64,000 nt of DNA, taken from NCBI RefSeq assembly GCF_022761115.1, contig NZ_JAKWJS010000005.1:1-64000 (forward strand). The letters run 5' to 3'. Origin of the DNA: Dyella sp. RRB7 (GTDB lineage: Bacteria; Pseudomonadota; Gammaproteobacteria; Xanthomonadales; Rhodanobacteraceae). The notes below the pieces were generated by a model. It saw nothing but the letters and a program-made list of their open reading frames with translations, was not told the DNA's origin and did no database searches. A program made the position numbers and the translations under genes. Below are positions 1 to 11,960 of this stretch, in pieces. Within the stretch, counting starts at the first letter, position 1. Each line of letters starts with the position of its first letter.

Positions 1-15
1 GGGGCTTTATCCCTC

Positions 16-50
16 AAACGCCTTCCCAGCCGGGAAGGCGTTTGTCTTTG
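16..50 (+). terminator. Rho-independent terminator of the gene left of the window
   Basis: A perfect 12-bp stem, AAACGCCTTCCC pairing with GGGAAGGCGTTT, closes a 4-base loop (AGCC). It is followed by the T-containing run GTCTTTGCTCCTTTT. It most likely ends a plus-strand gene lying just outside the left edge. Confidence 0.75.
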
Positions 51-168
51 CTCCTTTTGAAAAACACCGGCCTTCGCGGGCCTTTATCGATCGCAGCATG
101 CAGCCCACGGTCAAGGCGATGCATCGCTAAGCCGATGCGCCGAAGTTGTTGCTACGCTTGCCCTCTGA

Positions 169-1695
<1,527 letters not shown>

Positions 1696-1702
1696 AACGA
1701 AC

Positions 1703-1724
1703 GAGGCCCCCACGCGGGAGCCTC
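1703..1724. terminator. Hairpin between convergent genes
   Basis: GAGGC and GCCTC pair around an inner CCC/GGG stem in the 54-base gap between glpK (plus) and the kinase gene (minus). There is no clear T-tract on either strand, so it may be a weak bidirectional terminator. Confidence 0.4.
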
Positions 1725-1749
1725 GGGTGCGATCGAGTAGCGAGCTGAA

Positions 1750-2685
1750 TCAGTCGATCGCGTAGCCGAACTGTTCCTTGAACTCGGCAGCGAACTGCGC
1801 GTAGTCGAAGCGCTGGTTCTGCGTGCCCGGATGCTCGACCTTCAGCGCGCCCATCAACGAGGCCATGCGGCCCACGGTCGGCCAGTCCTTGCCGTTCATC
1901 AGGCCGAAGATCAGGCCGGCGCGGTAAGCGTCGCCGCAGCCGGTGGGATCGACCACGCGGCGTTCGCGGGCGGGCGGGATCTCATGCGTCGTGCCGCCAG
2001 TGTGGATCAGCGAGCCGCGCGGACCCTGCGTGACGATATAAGCCTGCACGCGCGAGGCGATCTCCTGCGCGCTCCAGCCGGTGCGCTGCTGCAGCAGCTG
2101 CGACTCGTAGTCGTTGACGATGACGTAGGTGGCCTTCTCGATCATCGAGCGGAACTCGGCGCCGTCGAACAGCGGCATGGCCTGGCCCGGGTCGAAGATG
2201 AACGGCACGTCGCGTGCGGCGAACTCGTCCACGTGCTGCAGCATGGCGTCGCGGCTGTCCGGCGCCACGATGGCGAAGCTGATCTCCGGGATGTCGCGCA
2301 CGTGGTTCTCGTGCGCGCTCAGCATGGCGCCCGGATGGAAGGCGGTGATCTGGTTGTTGTCCAGGTCGGTGGTGATGAAGCACTGCGGCGTGAACTGGTC
2401 GTCGAACTCGCGCACATAGTCCAGGCGGATGCCGCATTTCTGCATATGGGCGCGATACGGGCCGAAATCCTGGCCCACGGTAGCCACCGGCAGCGGGTCG
2501 GCGCCGAGCAGCTTGAGGTTGTAGGCGATATTGCCGGCGCAGCCGCCAAATTCGCGGCGCATCCGCGGCACCAGGAACGACACGTTCAGGATATGGACCT
2601 GATCGGGCAGGATGTGGTTCTTGAACTGGTCCTGGAACACCATGATGGTGTCGTAGGCGAGCGATCCGCAGATGACGGCAGACAT
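1750..2685 (-). CDS. PfkB-family sugar/nucleoside kinase (adenosine kinase-like)
   Basis: Cytoplasmic ribokinase-fold kinase of about 311 residues. The substrate-side glycine motif GGCAGNIAYNLKLLG (about residues 47-61) and the second PfkB signature DPTGCGDAYRAG, which holds the catalytic Asp and anion hole, are both clear. Close relatives in this group are annotated as adenosine kinases or generic carbohydrate kinases; the substrate cannot be decided from sequence. The reading frame stays open upstream to 2814. The start is set at the ATG at 2685 because the protein then begins with the conserved strand MSAVICGSLAYDT and the extra 43 residues look like untranslated leader. It converges on glpK and is divergent from mreB, so it is probably a single-gene unit. 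No strong ribosome site is visible. Confidence 0.85.
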   Translation of the reverse strand: MSAVICGSLAYDTIMVFQDQFKNHILPDQVHILNVSFLVPRMRREFGGCAGNIAYNLKLLGADPLPVATVGQDFGPYRAHMQKCGIRLDYVREFDDQFTPQCFITTDLDNNQITAFHPGAMLSAHENHVRDIPEISFAIVAPDSRDAMLQHVDEFAARDVPFIFDPGQAMPLFDGAEFRSMIEKATYVIVNDYESQLLQQRTGWSAQEIASRVQAYIVTQGPRGSLIHTGGTTHEIPPARERRVVDPTGCGDAYRAGLIFGLMNGKDWPTVGRMASLMGALKVEHPGTQNQRFDYAQFAAEFKEQFGYAID

Positions 2686-2873
2686 GGCGCGAGCATGTTC
2701 CCTGGCAGATGAACGGGTAGCCAGCTGGCGACAGTACCAGCCTGGCCCAAAGTTCCAGATCATACCGGCATATGGCCCAAACCGCGACTTTCTTGCGAAG
2801 GCGGACTGGGTCACATGCCATCAAAAACGCCCATATCACCGCGTATAACAAGGCTTTCTTAACGAGATTGTCC

Positions 2874-2902
2874 TTGCGGAACGGGGGTTTGCTGTCTAGA
2901 CT
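2874..2902 (+). promoter_or_regulatory. Sigma-70 type promoter of the mre-mrd block (candidate)
   Basis: TTGCGG (-35), a 17-base spacer and TAGACT (-10) lie 43 bases upstream of the mreB start in the gap between divergent genes. It is the best promoter-like pair in that gap. The identification rests on visual consensus matching only. Confidence 0.45.
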
Positions 2903-2920
2903 GGCGCGCTCACTTTTTAG

Positions 2921-3991
<1,071 letters not shown>

Positions 3992-4016
3992 GTCACCGAC
4001 GGGGGCAGGGTAGGCC

Positions 4017-5018
4017 ATGGCGCTCGCGCGCGAGGAATCCTCGCCCCTGTTCGCCGGCACCGTAGCCGGCACACTCAGGCTGATCCTGTATCTCGCGCTG
4101 GCCATGGTGCTGATGGTGCTCGACCATCGCAATGGCTGGATCTGGCGCCTGCGCTATGCCACCTCGGTGGTGGTTGAGCCGATCTACCACCTGGCCGGCC
4201 TGCCGGCGGCCGGCATGCGCACGCTCAGCGTGGCCTTTGCCGATCGCAAGCGGCTCACCGAGCAGAACCAGCGCCTGCGCGAAGACCTGCTGCTGGCCAA
4301 CGCCAAGCTCAATCGCATGGCCGCCGTGGCCGAGCAGAACCAGCGCCTGAAAGAACTGCTCGATACGCAGCACAGCCTGGAACTCAACGTGCAGCTGGCC
4401 CGCGTGATCGACGTGGACCTGGGCGCCTACCGTCACCGCATGTTGCTCAACGTGGGCGCGCGCGATGGCGTGAAGGCCGGCCAGGTGGTGATCGATGCGC
4501 ACGGCGTGATGGGGCAGGTGGTGGAAGTCATGCCGCGCACCTCGCTGGTGATGCTGGTGACCGACCCGGACCACGCCATCCCGGTGGTGATCGAGCGCAC
4601 GGGCTTGCGCACCGTGGCCTATGGCGTGCACGAAGGTGACCAGCTGAGCCTGCCCAATATCTCCATGGCCGCCGACGTGCATGCGGGTGACAAGCTGCTC
4701 ACCTCGGGCCTGGGCGGGCGTTTCCCGCCCGGCTTCCCGGTGGGCGAGATCACCAGCGTGGAGCAGTCGCCCTCGGGCATGTTCCTGGAAGGGCGTGCGC
4801 GCCCCACGGCCGATCTCGATCGCAGCGAGGACGTGCTGTTGCTGCATGACCTGGCCGAGCCGGTGGGGCCGCCGGAACCGGGTGCGACGGCCGGACCACC
4901 GTCCGACCTGGCACCGGCCCCCGCGCCGGCCGCCAGCAGCGCCACGCCGCCGCGTGCGGCCGATCCCAAGCCCGTCGCGGCACCCGCGGCAGCCAGTTCG
5001 ACGCCGGTGCAGCCATGA
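4017..5018 (+). CDS. mreC: Rod shape-determining protein MreC
   Basis: Inner-membrane, mostly periplasmic elongasome scaffold that binds PBP2. It has a short cytoplasmic N-terminus and one transmembrane helix (about residues 18-37). A coiled-coil-forming stretch rich in Leu, Gln and Arg follows (about 75-120), then the beta-domain with the conserved LLNVGARDGVKAGQVV and TSGLGGRFPPGFPVGEI motifs. The last 60 residues are a Pro/Ala-rich low-complexity tail, longer than in E. coli MreC, giving 333 residues. Its stop overlaps the mreD start as ATGA, which implies translational coupling. Confidence 0.93.
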   Translation: MALAREESSPLFAGTVAGTLRLILYLALAMVLMVLDHRNGWIWRLRYATSVVVEPIYHLAGLPAAGMRTLSVAFADRKRLTEQNQRLREDLLLANAKLNRMAAVAEQNQRLKELLDTQHSLELNVQLARVIDVDLGAYRHRMLLNVGARDGVKAGQVVIDAHGVMGQVVEVMPRTSLVMLVTDPDHAIPVVIERTGLRTVAYGVHEGDQLSLPNISMAADVHAGDKLLTSGLGGRFPPGFPVGEITSVEQSPSGMFLEGRARPTADLDRSEDVLLLHDLAEPVGPPEPGATAGPPSDLAPAPAPAASSATPPRAADPKPVAAPAAASSTPVQP

Positions 5019-5500
5019 ACAAGCAACGCATAAGCCTGCTGTGGTTCGTTGGCACCTTGGTGTTTGCCTTGCTGTCCATGCTGGTGCCATTGCCGGCGCC
5101 GCTGCAGCCATTCAAGCCGTATTGGCCGGCGCTGTTCTTGCTGTACTGGTCGCTGGAATCCAGTGACCGGGTCAACCTGGGCACGGCCTTCATCATCGGC
5201 CTGTGCGCGGACCTGCTCGATGGCGTGCTGCTGGGCGAGCAGGCCATGCGCCTGTGCGCGCTGGTGTTCATCGCGTTGCGCTTTCGTTCGCGCCTGCGCT
5301 TCTTCCCGATGTGGCAGCAGACCCTGGCGGTGCTCGCGCTGCTGGTCAACGACCGCATCCTGCTATTGATCGTGCGTACCTTTGCGGGCGAGTCACTGCC
5401 GCCGGCCAGCTGGTGGATTTCGCCGTTCGTCGGTGCGGCGTTGTGGCCGTTCCTGTTCCTGCTCATGGATGACCTGCGCATGCGCTTGCGCATCCAGTAG
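5015..5500 (+). CDS. mreD: Rod shape-determining membrane protein MreD
   Basis: Small polytopic inner-membrane protein of the elongasome, 161 residues with about five hydrophobic segments. The sequence between mreC and mrdA, the size (E. coli 162) and the PYWPALFLLYWSL and GLCADLLDGVLLGEQA segments fit MreD. It overlaps mreC by 4 bases and ends 5 bases before the mrdA ATG. MreD sequences are poorly conserved, so the call rests partly on synteny. Confidence 0.92.
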   Translation: MNKQRISLLWFVGTLVFALLSMLVPLPAPLQPFKPYWPALFLLYWSLESSDRVNLGTAFIIGLCADLLDGVLLGEQAMRLCALVFIALRFRSRLRFFPMWQQTLAVLALLVNDRILLLIVRTFAGESLPPASWWISPFVGAALWPFLFLLMDDLRMRLRIQ

Positions 5501-5505
5501 CGACC

Positions 5506-7515
5506 ATGGCGCTGAAGCGACGACGCTCCATGAAGGATGCCCGCGGCGAGAGCGCGCTGTTCCAGCGCCGCGCGCTGGCGGGCTTCGTGCTGATCCTGCT
5601 GGGCCTGTGCACGCTGGTGGCGCGTTATCACTACCTGCAGGTGCAGCGGCACGACGAGTTTGCGCTGCGCTCGGAAAACAACCGCATCAAGCCGCGCGCC
5701 ATTCCGCCCGCGCGCGGCCTGATCTTCGATCGCAACGGCGTGCTGCTGGCCGACAACGTGCCCGCCTTTCGCCTGGAAGTGGTGCCCGAGCAGGTGCCGG
5801 ACATGAAGGCGATGCTGGCCGAGATCGGCACCGTGGTGCCGCTGGGCGACGACGACATCGAAACCTTCAAGAAGCAGCTCAAGCAGAATCGCCGTTTCGA
5901 CAGCGTGCCGCTCAAGCTGCACCTGACCGAAGACGAGATCGCCCGCTTCGCCATCAATCGTTGGCGTTTCCCGGGCGTGGACGTGGTGCCGTACCTCACC
6001 CGGCGTTACCCGTATGGGCCGCTGTTCGCCCATGTGGTGGGCTATGTGAGTCGCATCGATGCGGACGACCTCAACCGGCTCGATGCGGATCGCTACAAGG
6101 GCACCAGCCATGTGGGACGCAGCGGATTGGAGCGATCCTACGAGGACACGCTGCACGGCGAGCCCGGCTATGAACTGGTCGAGGTCAATGCCGATGGCCG
6201 CACCCAGGCGGTGCTGGAAACGCATCCACCCACGCCAGGCAAGAACCTCTACCTGAGCATCGATGTGCGTGTGCAGAAGGCCGCCACCGAGGCGTTCGAT
6301 GGCAGGCCCGGGTCGGCTGTTGCCATCGACCCGCGCAATGGCCAGGTGCTGGCGATGGTCAGCGTACCGAGCTACGACCCCAACCTGTTCGTCAATGGCA
6401 TCAGCAAGGCTGACTACACTGCCTATATGACGGCCGAAGACAAGCCGCTGCTCAACCGCGCGCTGAAGAGTGCGTATCCGCCAGGTTCGACGGTGAAGCC
6501 GTTCCTGGCGCTGGGCGGCCTGGAAATGGGCATCCGCCGGCCGGAAGACACCGTGCTGTCGACCGGCCAGTTCTGCATACCGGGGCAGCAGCGTTGTTAC
6601 CGTGATGCTGAGGTAGGTGGTACTGGCGTGACCAACATGGTGCGTGCCATTGAGCTTTCCACCAATACGTATTTCTACAAGCTTGCGTTGGACATGGGCA
6701 TCGACCGCCTGAGCTCGTGGATGGGTGGGCTTGGCTTTGGCAAGAAGACCGGCATCGATCTACTTGGGGAGGCTGAAGGCATCCTGCCATCGCGCGAGTG
6801 GAAGGCGACGCGAAGTAAGTATCCGTGGTTTCAGGGTGAAACCGTGATTGCGGGCATCGGTCAGGGCTACTGGAACGTCACCTCGTTGCAACTGGCGCAT
6901 GCCACGGCGACCTTGGCGGGACATGGCATACCGTACGAGCCACGGTTGGTCATGGCCACCGCAGCCGTGAAGGAACATCCGGTCCCGCTCCCCAATCCAC
7001 CCACCGGCCCCTCGCTGATTCGTAAACCGCATGACTGGGATGTAGTGAACCAGGGCATGGAGGCCGTGGTGACCGGCGGTACCGGCAAGCGTGTATTTAT
7101 CGGATTCCCCTACGTGGTTGCCGGCAAGAGTGGTACCGCCGAGCGCTTTTCTCGCCGCAGCAACGAAGTTGATAACAACAAGAACACGGCCTACCTCGCG
7201 GCGCGCCATCGCGCCTGGTTCATTGCTTACACGCCGACTGAAGCGCCTCGTATCGCGGTGGTAGCGATGCTGGAGGCTGGCGCCTGGGGCGCTGACGATG
7301 CCGGCCCCATCGTGCGAAAGGTGATGGAGGCATGGATCGCGGCGACGGGCGGTTCGGTGCCGCCGAAGAGCGCGCCGGAGGGTGTCCCGGCGGGGCCGTC
7401 GAGTGTGCCGGAGGTACCGGAAGATATACCTGTGGCCACGCCGGCCGACATGCCTGCCGGACCGCCGCCGGACAGTTCCAGCACGGCCCAGCCCGATGAC
7501 GGTGGCAACCCATGA
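5506..7515 (+). CDS. mrdA: Penicillin-binding protein 2 (peptidoglycan transpeptidase of elongation)
   Basis: Class B PBP that cross-links lateral-wall peptidoglycan with the glycosyltransferase RodA. It has an N-terminal transmembrane anchor (about residues 22-40), a dimerisation/pedestal domain starting with PPARGLIFDRNG, and a transpeptidase domain. The catalytic motifs are S328-T-V-K331, S385-T-N387 and K541-S-G-T544. A Pro/Ala/Ser-rich tail of about 55 residues follows. At 669 residues it is slightly longer than E. coli PBP2 (633). Its stop overlaps the rodA ATG. Base composition is uneven: the transpeptidase-coding stretch around 6600-6840 is near 56% GC by hand count, against about 68% in the 5' part. 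Confidence 0.96.
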   Translation: MALKRRRSMKDARGESALFQRRALAGFVLILLGLCTLVARYHYLQVQRHDEFALRSENNRIKPRAIPPARGLIFDRNGVLLADNVPAFRLEVVPEQVPDMKAMLAEIGTVVPLGDDDIETFKKQLKQNRRFDSVPLKLHLTEDEIARFAINRWRFPGVDVVPYLTRRYPYGPLFAHVVGYVSRIDADDLNRLDADRYKGTSHVGRSGLERSYEDTLHGEPGYELVEVNADGRTQAVLETHPPTPGKNLYLSIDVRVQKAATEAFDGRPGSAVAIDPRNGQVLAMVSVPSYDPNLFVNGISKADYTAYMTAEDKPLLNRALKSAYPPGSTVKPFLALGGLEMGIRRPEDTVLSTGQFCIPGQQRCYRDAEVGGTGVTNMVRAIELSTNTYFYKLALDMGIDRLSSWMGGLGFGKKTGIDLLGEAEGILPSREWKATRSKYPWFQGETVIAGIGQGYWNVTSLQLAHATATLAGHGIPYEPRLVMATAAVKEHPVPLPNPPTGPSLIRKPHDWDVVNQGMEAVVTGGTGKRVFIGFPYVVAGKSGTAERFSRRSNEVDNNKNTAYLAARHRAWFIAYTPTEAPRIAVVAMLEAGAWGADDAGPIVRKVMEAWIAATGGSVPPKSAPEGVPAGPSSVPEVPEDIPVATPADMPAGPPPDSSSTAQPDDGGNP

Positions 7516-8630
7516 TCGACGCCCTCCAGGACCGCTTGGTGAGCTTCCTGCGCCGCTTGATGAAGCGGCCGCGCATCGACCTGCCATTGGCCTTTGGCCT
7601 GCTCGTGCTTGCCGGCGTCGGGCTGACGACGTTGTACAGCGCCAGCGGCGGCAGCATGCCGATGATTCTCAGCCAGGCCGGTCGCTTCGTGATGGGCGGC
7701 ATGTTGCTGCTGCTGATCTCGCGTATTCCGCCGACCGTCTTGCGCAGCTGGACGCCCTGGCTCTACGCAGGCAGCGTGGCCTTGCTGCTGGTGGTGGCGG
7801 CGCTGGGCGAAGTGCGCAGCGGTTCCAAGCGCTGGCTGGATCTGGGCGTGCTGTCGTTCCAGCCGTCCGAACTGCTCAAGCTCACCATGCCGATGATGGT
7901 GGCCTGGTATCTGCACCCGCGCCAGCTGCCGCCGAGCTGGAAGGACATCGTCACGGTCGGCATCCTGATCGCGATTCCCGCGGGCCTGATCGCCGAGCAG
8001 CCCGATCTGGGCACCGCCCTGCTGGTGAGTGCCGCCGGTGCATTCGCGCTGTTCCTGTCGGGCATGCGCTGGTGGAAGATCGGCAGCCTGCTGGCCGTCG
8101 TGGGCGGCATGATTCCGGTGGCCTGGCATTTCCTGCACGAATACCAGCGCAATCGCGTGCGCACCTTGCTCGACCCGGAATCCGATCCGCTGGGCAACGG
8201 CTGGCACATCATCCAATCGCAGATCGCGGTGGGCTCCGGCGGCCTGTTCGGCAAGGGCTGGCAGCACGGCACGCAGTCGCGCCTGGATTTCCTGCCCGAG
8301 CACACCACCGACTTCATCTTCGCGGTGTTCTCCGAGGAGTTCGGCCTGGTCGGCGTCATCGGCATCATGCTGTTGTATGCCTTCATCATCGGCCGTTGCC
8401 TGTGGATTGCAATGGAGGCGCGCGATACCTATTCGCGCCTGCTGGCCGGTGCGATCGGCATGAGCTTCTTCGTGTACGTGTTCGTCAATGGCGGCATGGT
8501 GGCCGGCATGTTGCCGGTGGTGGGCGTGCCGATGCCGTTGATCAGCTATGGCGGCACTTCGGCGGTGTCGCTGCTGACCGGGTTCGGCGTGCTGATGTCG
8601 ATCCACGCCAACCGCAAGGTGCACGACTGA
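7512..8630 (+). CDS. rodA: Peptidoglycan glycosyltransferase RodA (SEDS family)
   Basis: Polytopic SEDS enzyme that polymerises lipid II into glycan strands and is paired with PBP2. The 372-residue protein has about ten hydrophobic segments. It carries family motifs such as RWLDLGVLSFQPSELLKL, the EQPDLGTALL stretch with the functional Asp, and the C-terminal EEFGLVG, PMPLISYGGTS and LLTGFGVLMS motifs. It overlaps mrdA by ATGA, consistent with co-translation of the pair. The next gene starts 91 bases downstream. Confidence 0.96.
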   Translation: MIDALQDRLVSFLRRLMKRPRIDLPLAFGLLVLAGVGLTTLYSASGGSMPMILSQAGRFVMGGMLLLLISRIPPTVLRSWTPWLYAGSVALLLVVAALGEVRSGSKRWLDLGVLSFQPSELLKLTMPMMVAWYLHPRQLPPSWKDIVTVGILIAIPAGLIAEQPDLGTALLVSAAGAFALFLSGMRWWKIGSLLAVVGGMIPVAWHFLHEYQRNRVRTLLDPESDPLGNGWHIIQSQIAVGSGGLFGKGWQHGTQSRLDFLPEHTTDFIFAVFSEEFGLVGVIGIMLLYAFIIGRCLWIAMEARDTYSRLLAGAIGMSFFVYVFVNGGMVAGMLPVVGVPMPLISYGGTSAVSLLTGFGVLMSIHANRKVHD

Positions 8631-8721
8631 GGTTGGCGCAAAAAGTGTTCGATCGGGGCCGGTTTGCGCGTGCTTGCGTGCTAGGCTTTGCGCGAAGCCG
8701 TTCACGACAGCGAAGTCCTTC

Positions 8722-9735
8722 ATGCACTTGAATTCCGCGTCGCTCCCGACTCGTCGCCTTGTCGCCACGCTGGGCCTGCTCGTCGCCGCTGCATGCATGC
8801 CCGCCCTTGCGCAAACCCATCCCGGCCAGGACCAGTTGGTCAGCGAAGTGGCCAGGGACACCGGCAAGGATCCGCAGGCGCTCAACGCACTGCTCGATGG
8901 CGCCAGGAAGCAGCAGAGCATCCTCGACGCGATCAGCCGCCCGGCCGAAGCCAAGCCGTGGAAAGACTACCGGCCGATCTTCATCACGCCCCAGCGTATC
9001 AACGACGGCATCGCGTTCTATCGCGCGCATCGTGGGTTGCTGGAGAGCATTGGCCGGCAGTACGGCGTGGCGCCCGAGTACATCGTGGCCATCATCGGCG
9101 TGGAAACCTCCTACGGCCGCAACACCGGCAAGTACAAGGTGCTCGACGCGCTGGTGACGCTGGGCCTGTACTACCCGCCGCGCGCCAGCTTCTTCCGTGG
9201 CGAGCTGAAGACCCTGCTGGAACTGCCGGACAACCATCTGGCCGGTCCGCTGGACACGCTCACCGGCTCGTATGCCGGCGCGCAGGGCTGGGGCCAGTTC
9301 ATGCCTTCGAGCATCCGCGACTACGCCGTGGATGCCGATGGCGACGGTCGCATCGACCTGAAGAACTCGCTGCCGGACATCTTCGCCAGCGTGGCCAACT
9401 ATTTCGCCAAGCATGGCTGGCAGACCGGCGGCCCGGTGGCGGCGCGCGCGCAGGCCGATGGCGCCGCCAAGCCGATCACGGTGAAGGATTCCTCGCCGCA
9501 GTGGGCGCTGGAGCAATTGGAGGCCTGGGGCTACGCGCCCGGGCAGCTGCTCAATCCGGGCCAGCCCAGCAGCCTGCAGTCGCTGGATGGCGAAAACGGC
9601 AAGGAATACTGGTTCACCTTCCAGAATTTCTATGTGATTACCAAGTACAACCGCAGCCCGTTGTACGCGCTGGCGGTGCATCAGCTCGCGCAGGCGATTG
9701 CCCAGGGGGCAGGCGTGACGGATAGCGCGCAATGA
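8722..9735 (+). CDS. mltB: Lytic murein transglycosylase B
   Basis: Soluble or lipid-anchored lytic transglycosylase that cleaves glycan strands to 1,6-anhydromuropeptides. The catalytic Glu is E128 in GVETSYGRN, and the following GAQGWGQFMPSS segment is typical of the MltB family. The N-terminus is a signal sequence. It could be cleaved after PALA (position 30), or be lipidated at Cys25 in a weak VAAAC lipobox, so anchoring is uncertain. The open frame extends to 8674, but the ATG at 8722 gives a proper signal peptide and 337 residues. It overlaps rlpA by ATGA and is the first of a set of wall-remodelling genes behind rodA. Confidence 0.93.
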   Translation: MHLNSASLPTRRLVATLGLLVAAACMPALAQTHPGQDQLVSEVARDTGKDPQALNALLDGARKQQSILDAISRPAEAKPWKDYRPIFITPQRINDGIAFYRAHRGLLESIGRQYGVAPEYIVAIIGVETSYGRNTGKYKVLDALVTLGLYYPPRASFFRGELKTLLELPDNHLAGPLDTLTGSYAGAQGWGQFMPSSIRDYAVDADGDGRIDLKNSLPDIFASVANYFAKHGWQTGGPVAARAQADGAAKPITVKDSSPQWALEQLEAWGYAPGQLLNPGQPSSLQSLDGENGKEYWFTFQNFYVITKYNRSPLYALAVHQLAQAIAQGAGVTDSAQ

Positions 9736-10658
9736 GGTGGCAGCACGCGCTGCCGTGTTTGCTGATGGCGTTGCTGGCCGGCTGTAGCGGCGGCAAGACC
9801 CGTCCCTCGACGGGGTCGGGCTCGGGTTCGCGCGGTACGGTTTCCTCCGGCGGCGGCTCGTCGCGTGGCGGCATCTATGACGACACCAGCCGCCCGCAGA
9901 GCAGCCGTTACCGCGACGGCAGCGACAGCGTGCCCGGTGGTCCGCCGCCGGACGTGAGCAAGCTGCCGGAGCCGGTGCCCAAGGTCGAGCCGCGTGCGCT
10001 GTACGGCAACAAGTCGCCCTACAGCGTGCTGGGGCAGACCTATAACGTGCTGGCCAGTCCCAATGGCTATGTCGAGCGTGGCATTGCCTCGTTCTACGGC
10101 AATAAGTTCCACGGCTACAAGACCTCCAGCCTGGAGGACTACGACATGTACCAGTTCACCGCCGCGCACAAGACGCTGCCGCTGCCCAGCTACGCGCGGG
10201 TGACCAACCTGGAGAACGGCAAGAGCGTGATCGTGCGCATCAACGATCGCGGTCCGTTCCACGACAACCGCCTGATCGACCTGTCCTTCGCGGCGGCGGT
10301 GAAGATCGGCGTATGGCCCAAGGGCACCGGCCTGGTGGAAGTGCGCGCGATCGACCCCACCCAGCCGCTCGACGCGCAAACCCTGCCGCCGCCACCGCCG
10401 CCGCCCAAACCCGCCAGCCCGGGGCCAGGGATTTACCTGCAGGTGGGCGCATTCTCCGACGTCGGCAATGCCGAGCGGGTGGCCCAGCAACTGCGCGCCG
10501 CCAATTTTGCGCCGGTACAGGTGGTGGATGCCCAAATCAACGGTCGCAATATCCGCCGCGTGCGGGTTGGGCCGCTCGTCAGCGTTGACCAGGCCGACGA
10601 CGTCACCTCGCGCATCGAGGGCATGGGGCTGCCCAAGCCGCAGGTCGCGGTAGACTGA
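9732..10658 (+). CDS. rlpA: Septal-ring lytic transglycosylase/lipoprotein RlpA
   Basis: Outer-membrane lipoprotein that binds or cleaves denuded glycan at division sites. The lipobox LLAGC places the lipidated Cys at 18. A Ser/Gly/Pro-rich linker of about 90 residues follows. The double-psi beta-barrel domain (about 113-207) contains GIASFYGNKFHG, the VRINDRGPF motif with D172, and DLSFAAA. After a proline run (219-226) comes a C-terminal SPOR domain (about 232-305, YLQVGAFSDVGNAERV) that targets denuded peptidoglycan. At 308 residues it is complete. Confidence 0.94.
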   Translation: MRWQHALPCLLMALLAGCSGGKTRPSTGSGSGSRGTVSSGGGSSRGGIYDDTSRPQSSRYRDGSDSVPGGPPPDVSKLPEPVPKVEPRALYGNKSPYSVLGQTYNVLASPNGYVERGIASFYGNKFHGYKTSSLEDYDMYQFTAAHKTLPLPSYARVTNLENGKSVIVRINDRGPFHDNRLIDLSFAAAVKIGVWPKGTGLVEVRAIDPTQPLDAQTLPPPPPPPKPASPGPGIYLQVGAFSDVGNAERVAQQLRAANFAPVQVVDAQINGRNIRRVRVGPLVSVDQADDVTSRIEGMGLPKPQVAVD

Positions 10659-10717
10659 TGCATTGAATTCTTGCGGCGTCTCCGGCGCCGCCATACAGCA
10701 CTGGATCGAATCGAACG

Positions 10718-11947
10718 ATGAGCCTATTCCGCCGTACCCTGTCCTCGCTTGCCGTCGCCGCCCTGGTTGTCGGCACCGCCTTCGCCCAGCAGACCCCGCC
10801 CAAGCCCGTGCCGGTGCCGCGCCCGGTGACGCCGGAGGCGCCGGTCCCGCCGCCGCCGGATGTGGACGGCAAGACCTGGGTGCTGATGGATTACGCCACC
10901 GGCCAGATCCTGGCGTCCAAGGATCCGGACGTGCGCGTGGAGCCGGCCTCGATCACCAAGATCATGACCGACTACGTGATCTCGGCCGAGGTCGCCAACG
11001 GCAAGATCCACATGACCGACCCGGTCAACATCAGCGAGAACGCCTGGCGCGGCGGCGGTGCGGGCACCGACGGCTCCACCAGCTTCCTCAAGCTCAACAG
11101 CCAGGTGCCGCTGAAGGACCTGCTGTATGGCCTGATCATCCAGTCCGGCAACGATGCCGCCATCGCGCTGGCCGAGCATGCCGCCGGCTCGGAGCCGGCG
11201 TTCGCCAACCTGATGAATGCCTACGCCAAGCAGCTGGGCATGACCAATTCGAACTTCGAGAACGCGTCCGGCTACCCGATCGCCAATCACTACACCACGG
11301 CACGCGACATCGCGATTCTTTCGCGCGCGCTGATCCACGACTTCCCCGAGGACTATGCGATCTCGGCGATCAAGGATTTCGAGTGGAACGGCATCAAGCA
11401 GCACAACCGCAACCTGCTGCTGTGGCGTGACCAGACCGTCGACGGCATCAAGACCGGCCACACCGCCGCCGCCGGCTACTGCCTGGCCGCCTCGGCCAAG
11501 CAGGGCGATTCGCGCATGATCGCCATCGTGATGGGCTCCAGCAACGAGAAGGCCCGTGCCGATGCCGCGCTGGCGCTGATGAACTACGGCTTCCGCTTCT
11601 ACGAAACCCACACTCTCTACGACGCCAGCAAGCCGCTGGCCACGCCCAAGCTGTGGAAGGGCCAGAGCAACGAGCTGCCGCTGGGCGTGTCCGACAACGT
11701 GCTGGTCACCGTCAAGCGCGGCGACTACGACAAGCTCAAGGCCACCATGGACATTCCGGCCACGCTGATCGCCCCGTTCACCAAGGGCCAGCAGGTGGGC
11801 ACGCTGCGCATCACGCTCGATGGCCAGCCGGTGCAGAACGTGCCGTTGATCGCCCTGGCCGATGCCCCTCAGGCCGGTTTCTTCGGCCGCCTGTGGGACA
11901 GCATCATGCTGTGGTTCCATAGCGACAAGAAGCCCGACGCCAAGTAA
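10718..11947 (+). CDS. D-alanyl-D-alanine carboxypeptidase (PBP5/6 type)
   Basis: Low-molecular-weight PBP of the S11 family that trims the terminal D-Ala from pentapeptides. It has a signal peptide (cleavage after AFA, about residue 23) and a Pro-rich spacer (26-48). The catalytic motifs are S78-I-T-K81, S143-G-N145 and K245-T-G247. The C-terminal PBP5-type beta domain ends in an amphipathic helix (about 390-403, rich in Phe, Trp and Leu) that would tie it to the inner-membrane surface. It has 409 residues, close to E. coli DacA/DacC (about 400). Either dacA or dacC could be the right symbol. The ybeD gene follows after 13 bases. Confidence 0.93.
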   Translation: MSLFRRTLSSLAVAALVVGTAFAQQTPPKPVPVPRPVTPEAPVPPPPDVDGKTWVLMDYATGQILASKDPDVRVEPASITKIMTDYVISAEVANGKIHMTDPVNISENAWRGGGAGTDGSTSFLKLNSQVPLKDLLYGLIIQSGNDAAIALAEHAAGSEPAFANLMNAYAKQLGMTNSNFENASGYPIANHYTTARDIAILSRALIHDFPEDYAISAIKDFEWNGIKQHNRNLLLWRDQTVDGIKTGHTAAAGYCLAASAKQGDSRMIAIVMGSSNEKARADAALALMNYGFRFYETHTLYDASKPLATPKLWKGQSNELPLGVSDNVLVTVKRGDYDKLKATMDIPATLIAPFTKGQQVGTLRITLDGQPVQNVPLIALADAPQAGFFGRLWDSIMLWFHSDKKPDAK

Positions 11948-11960
11948 GGGAGACAGCCTC

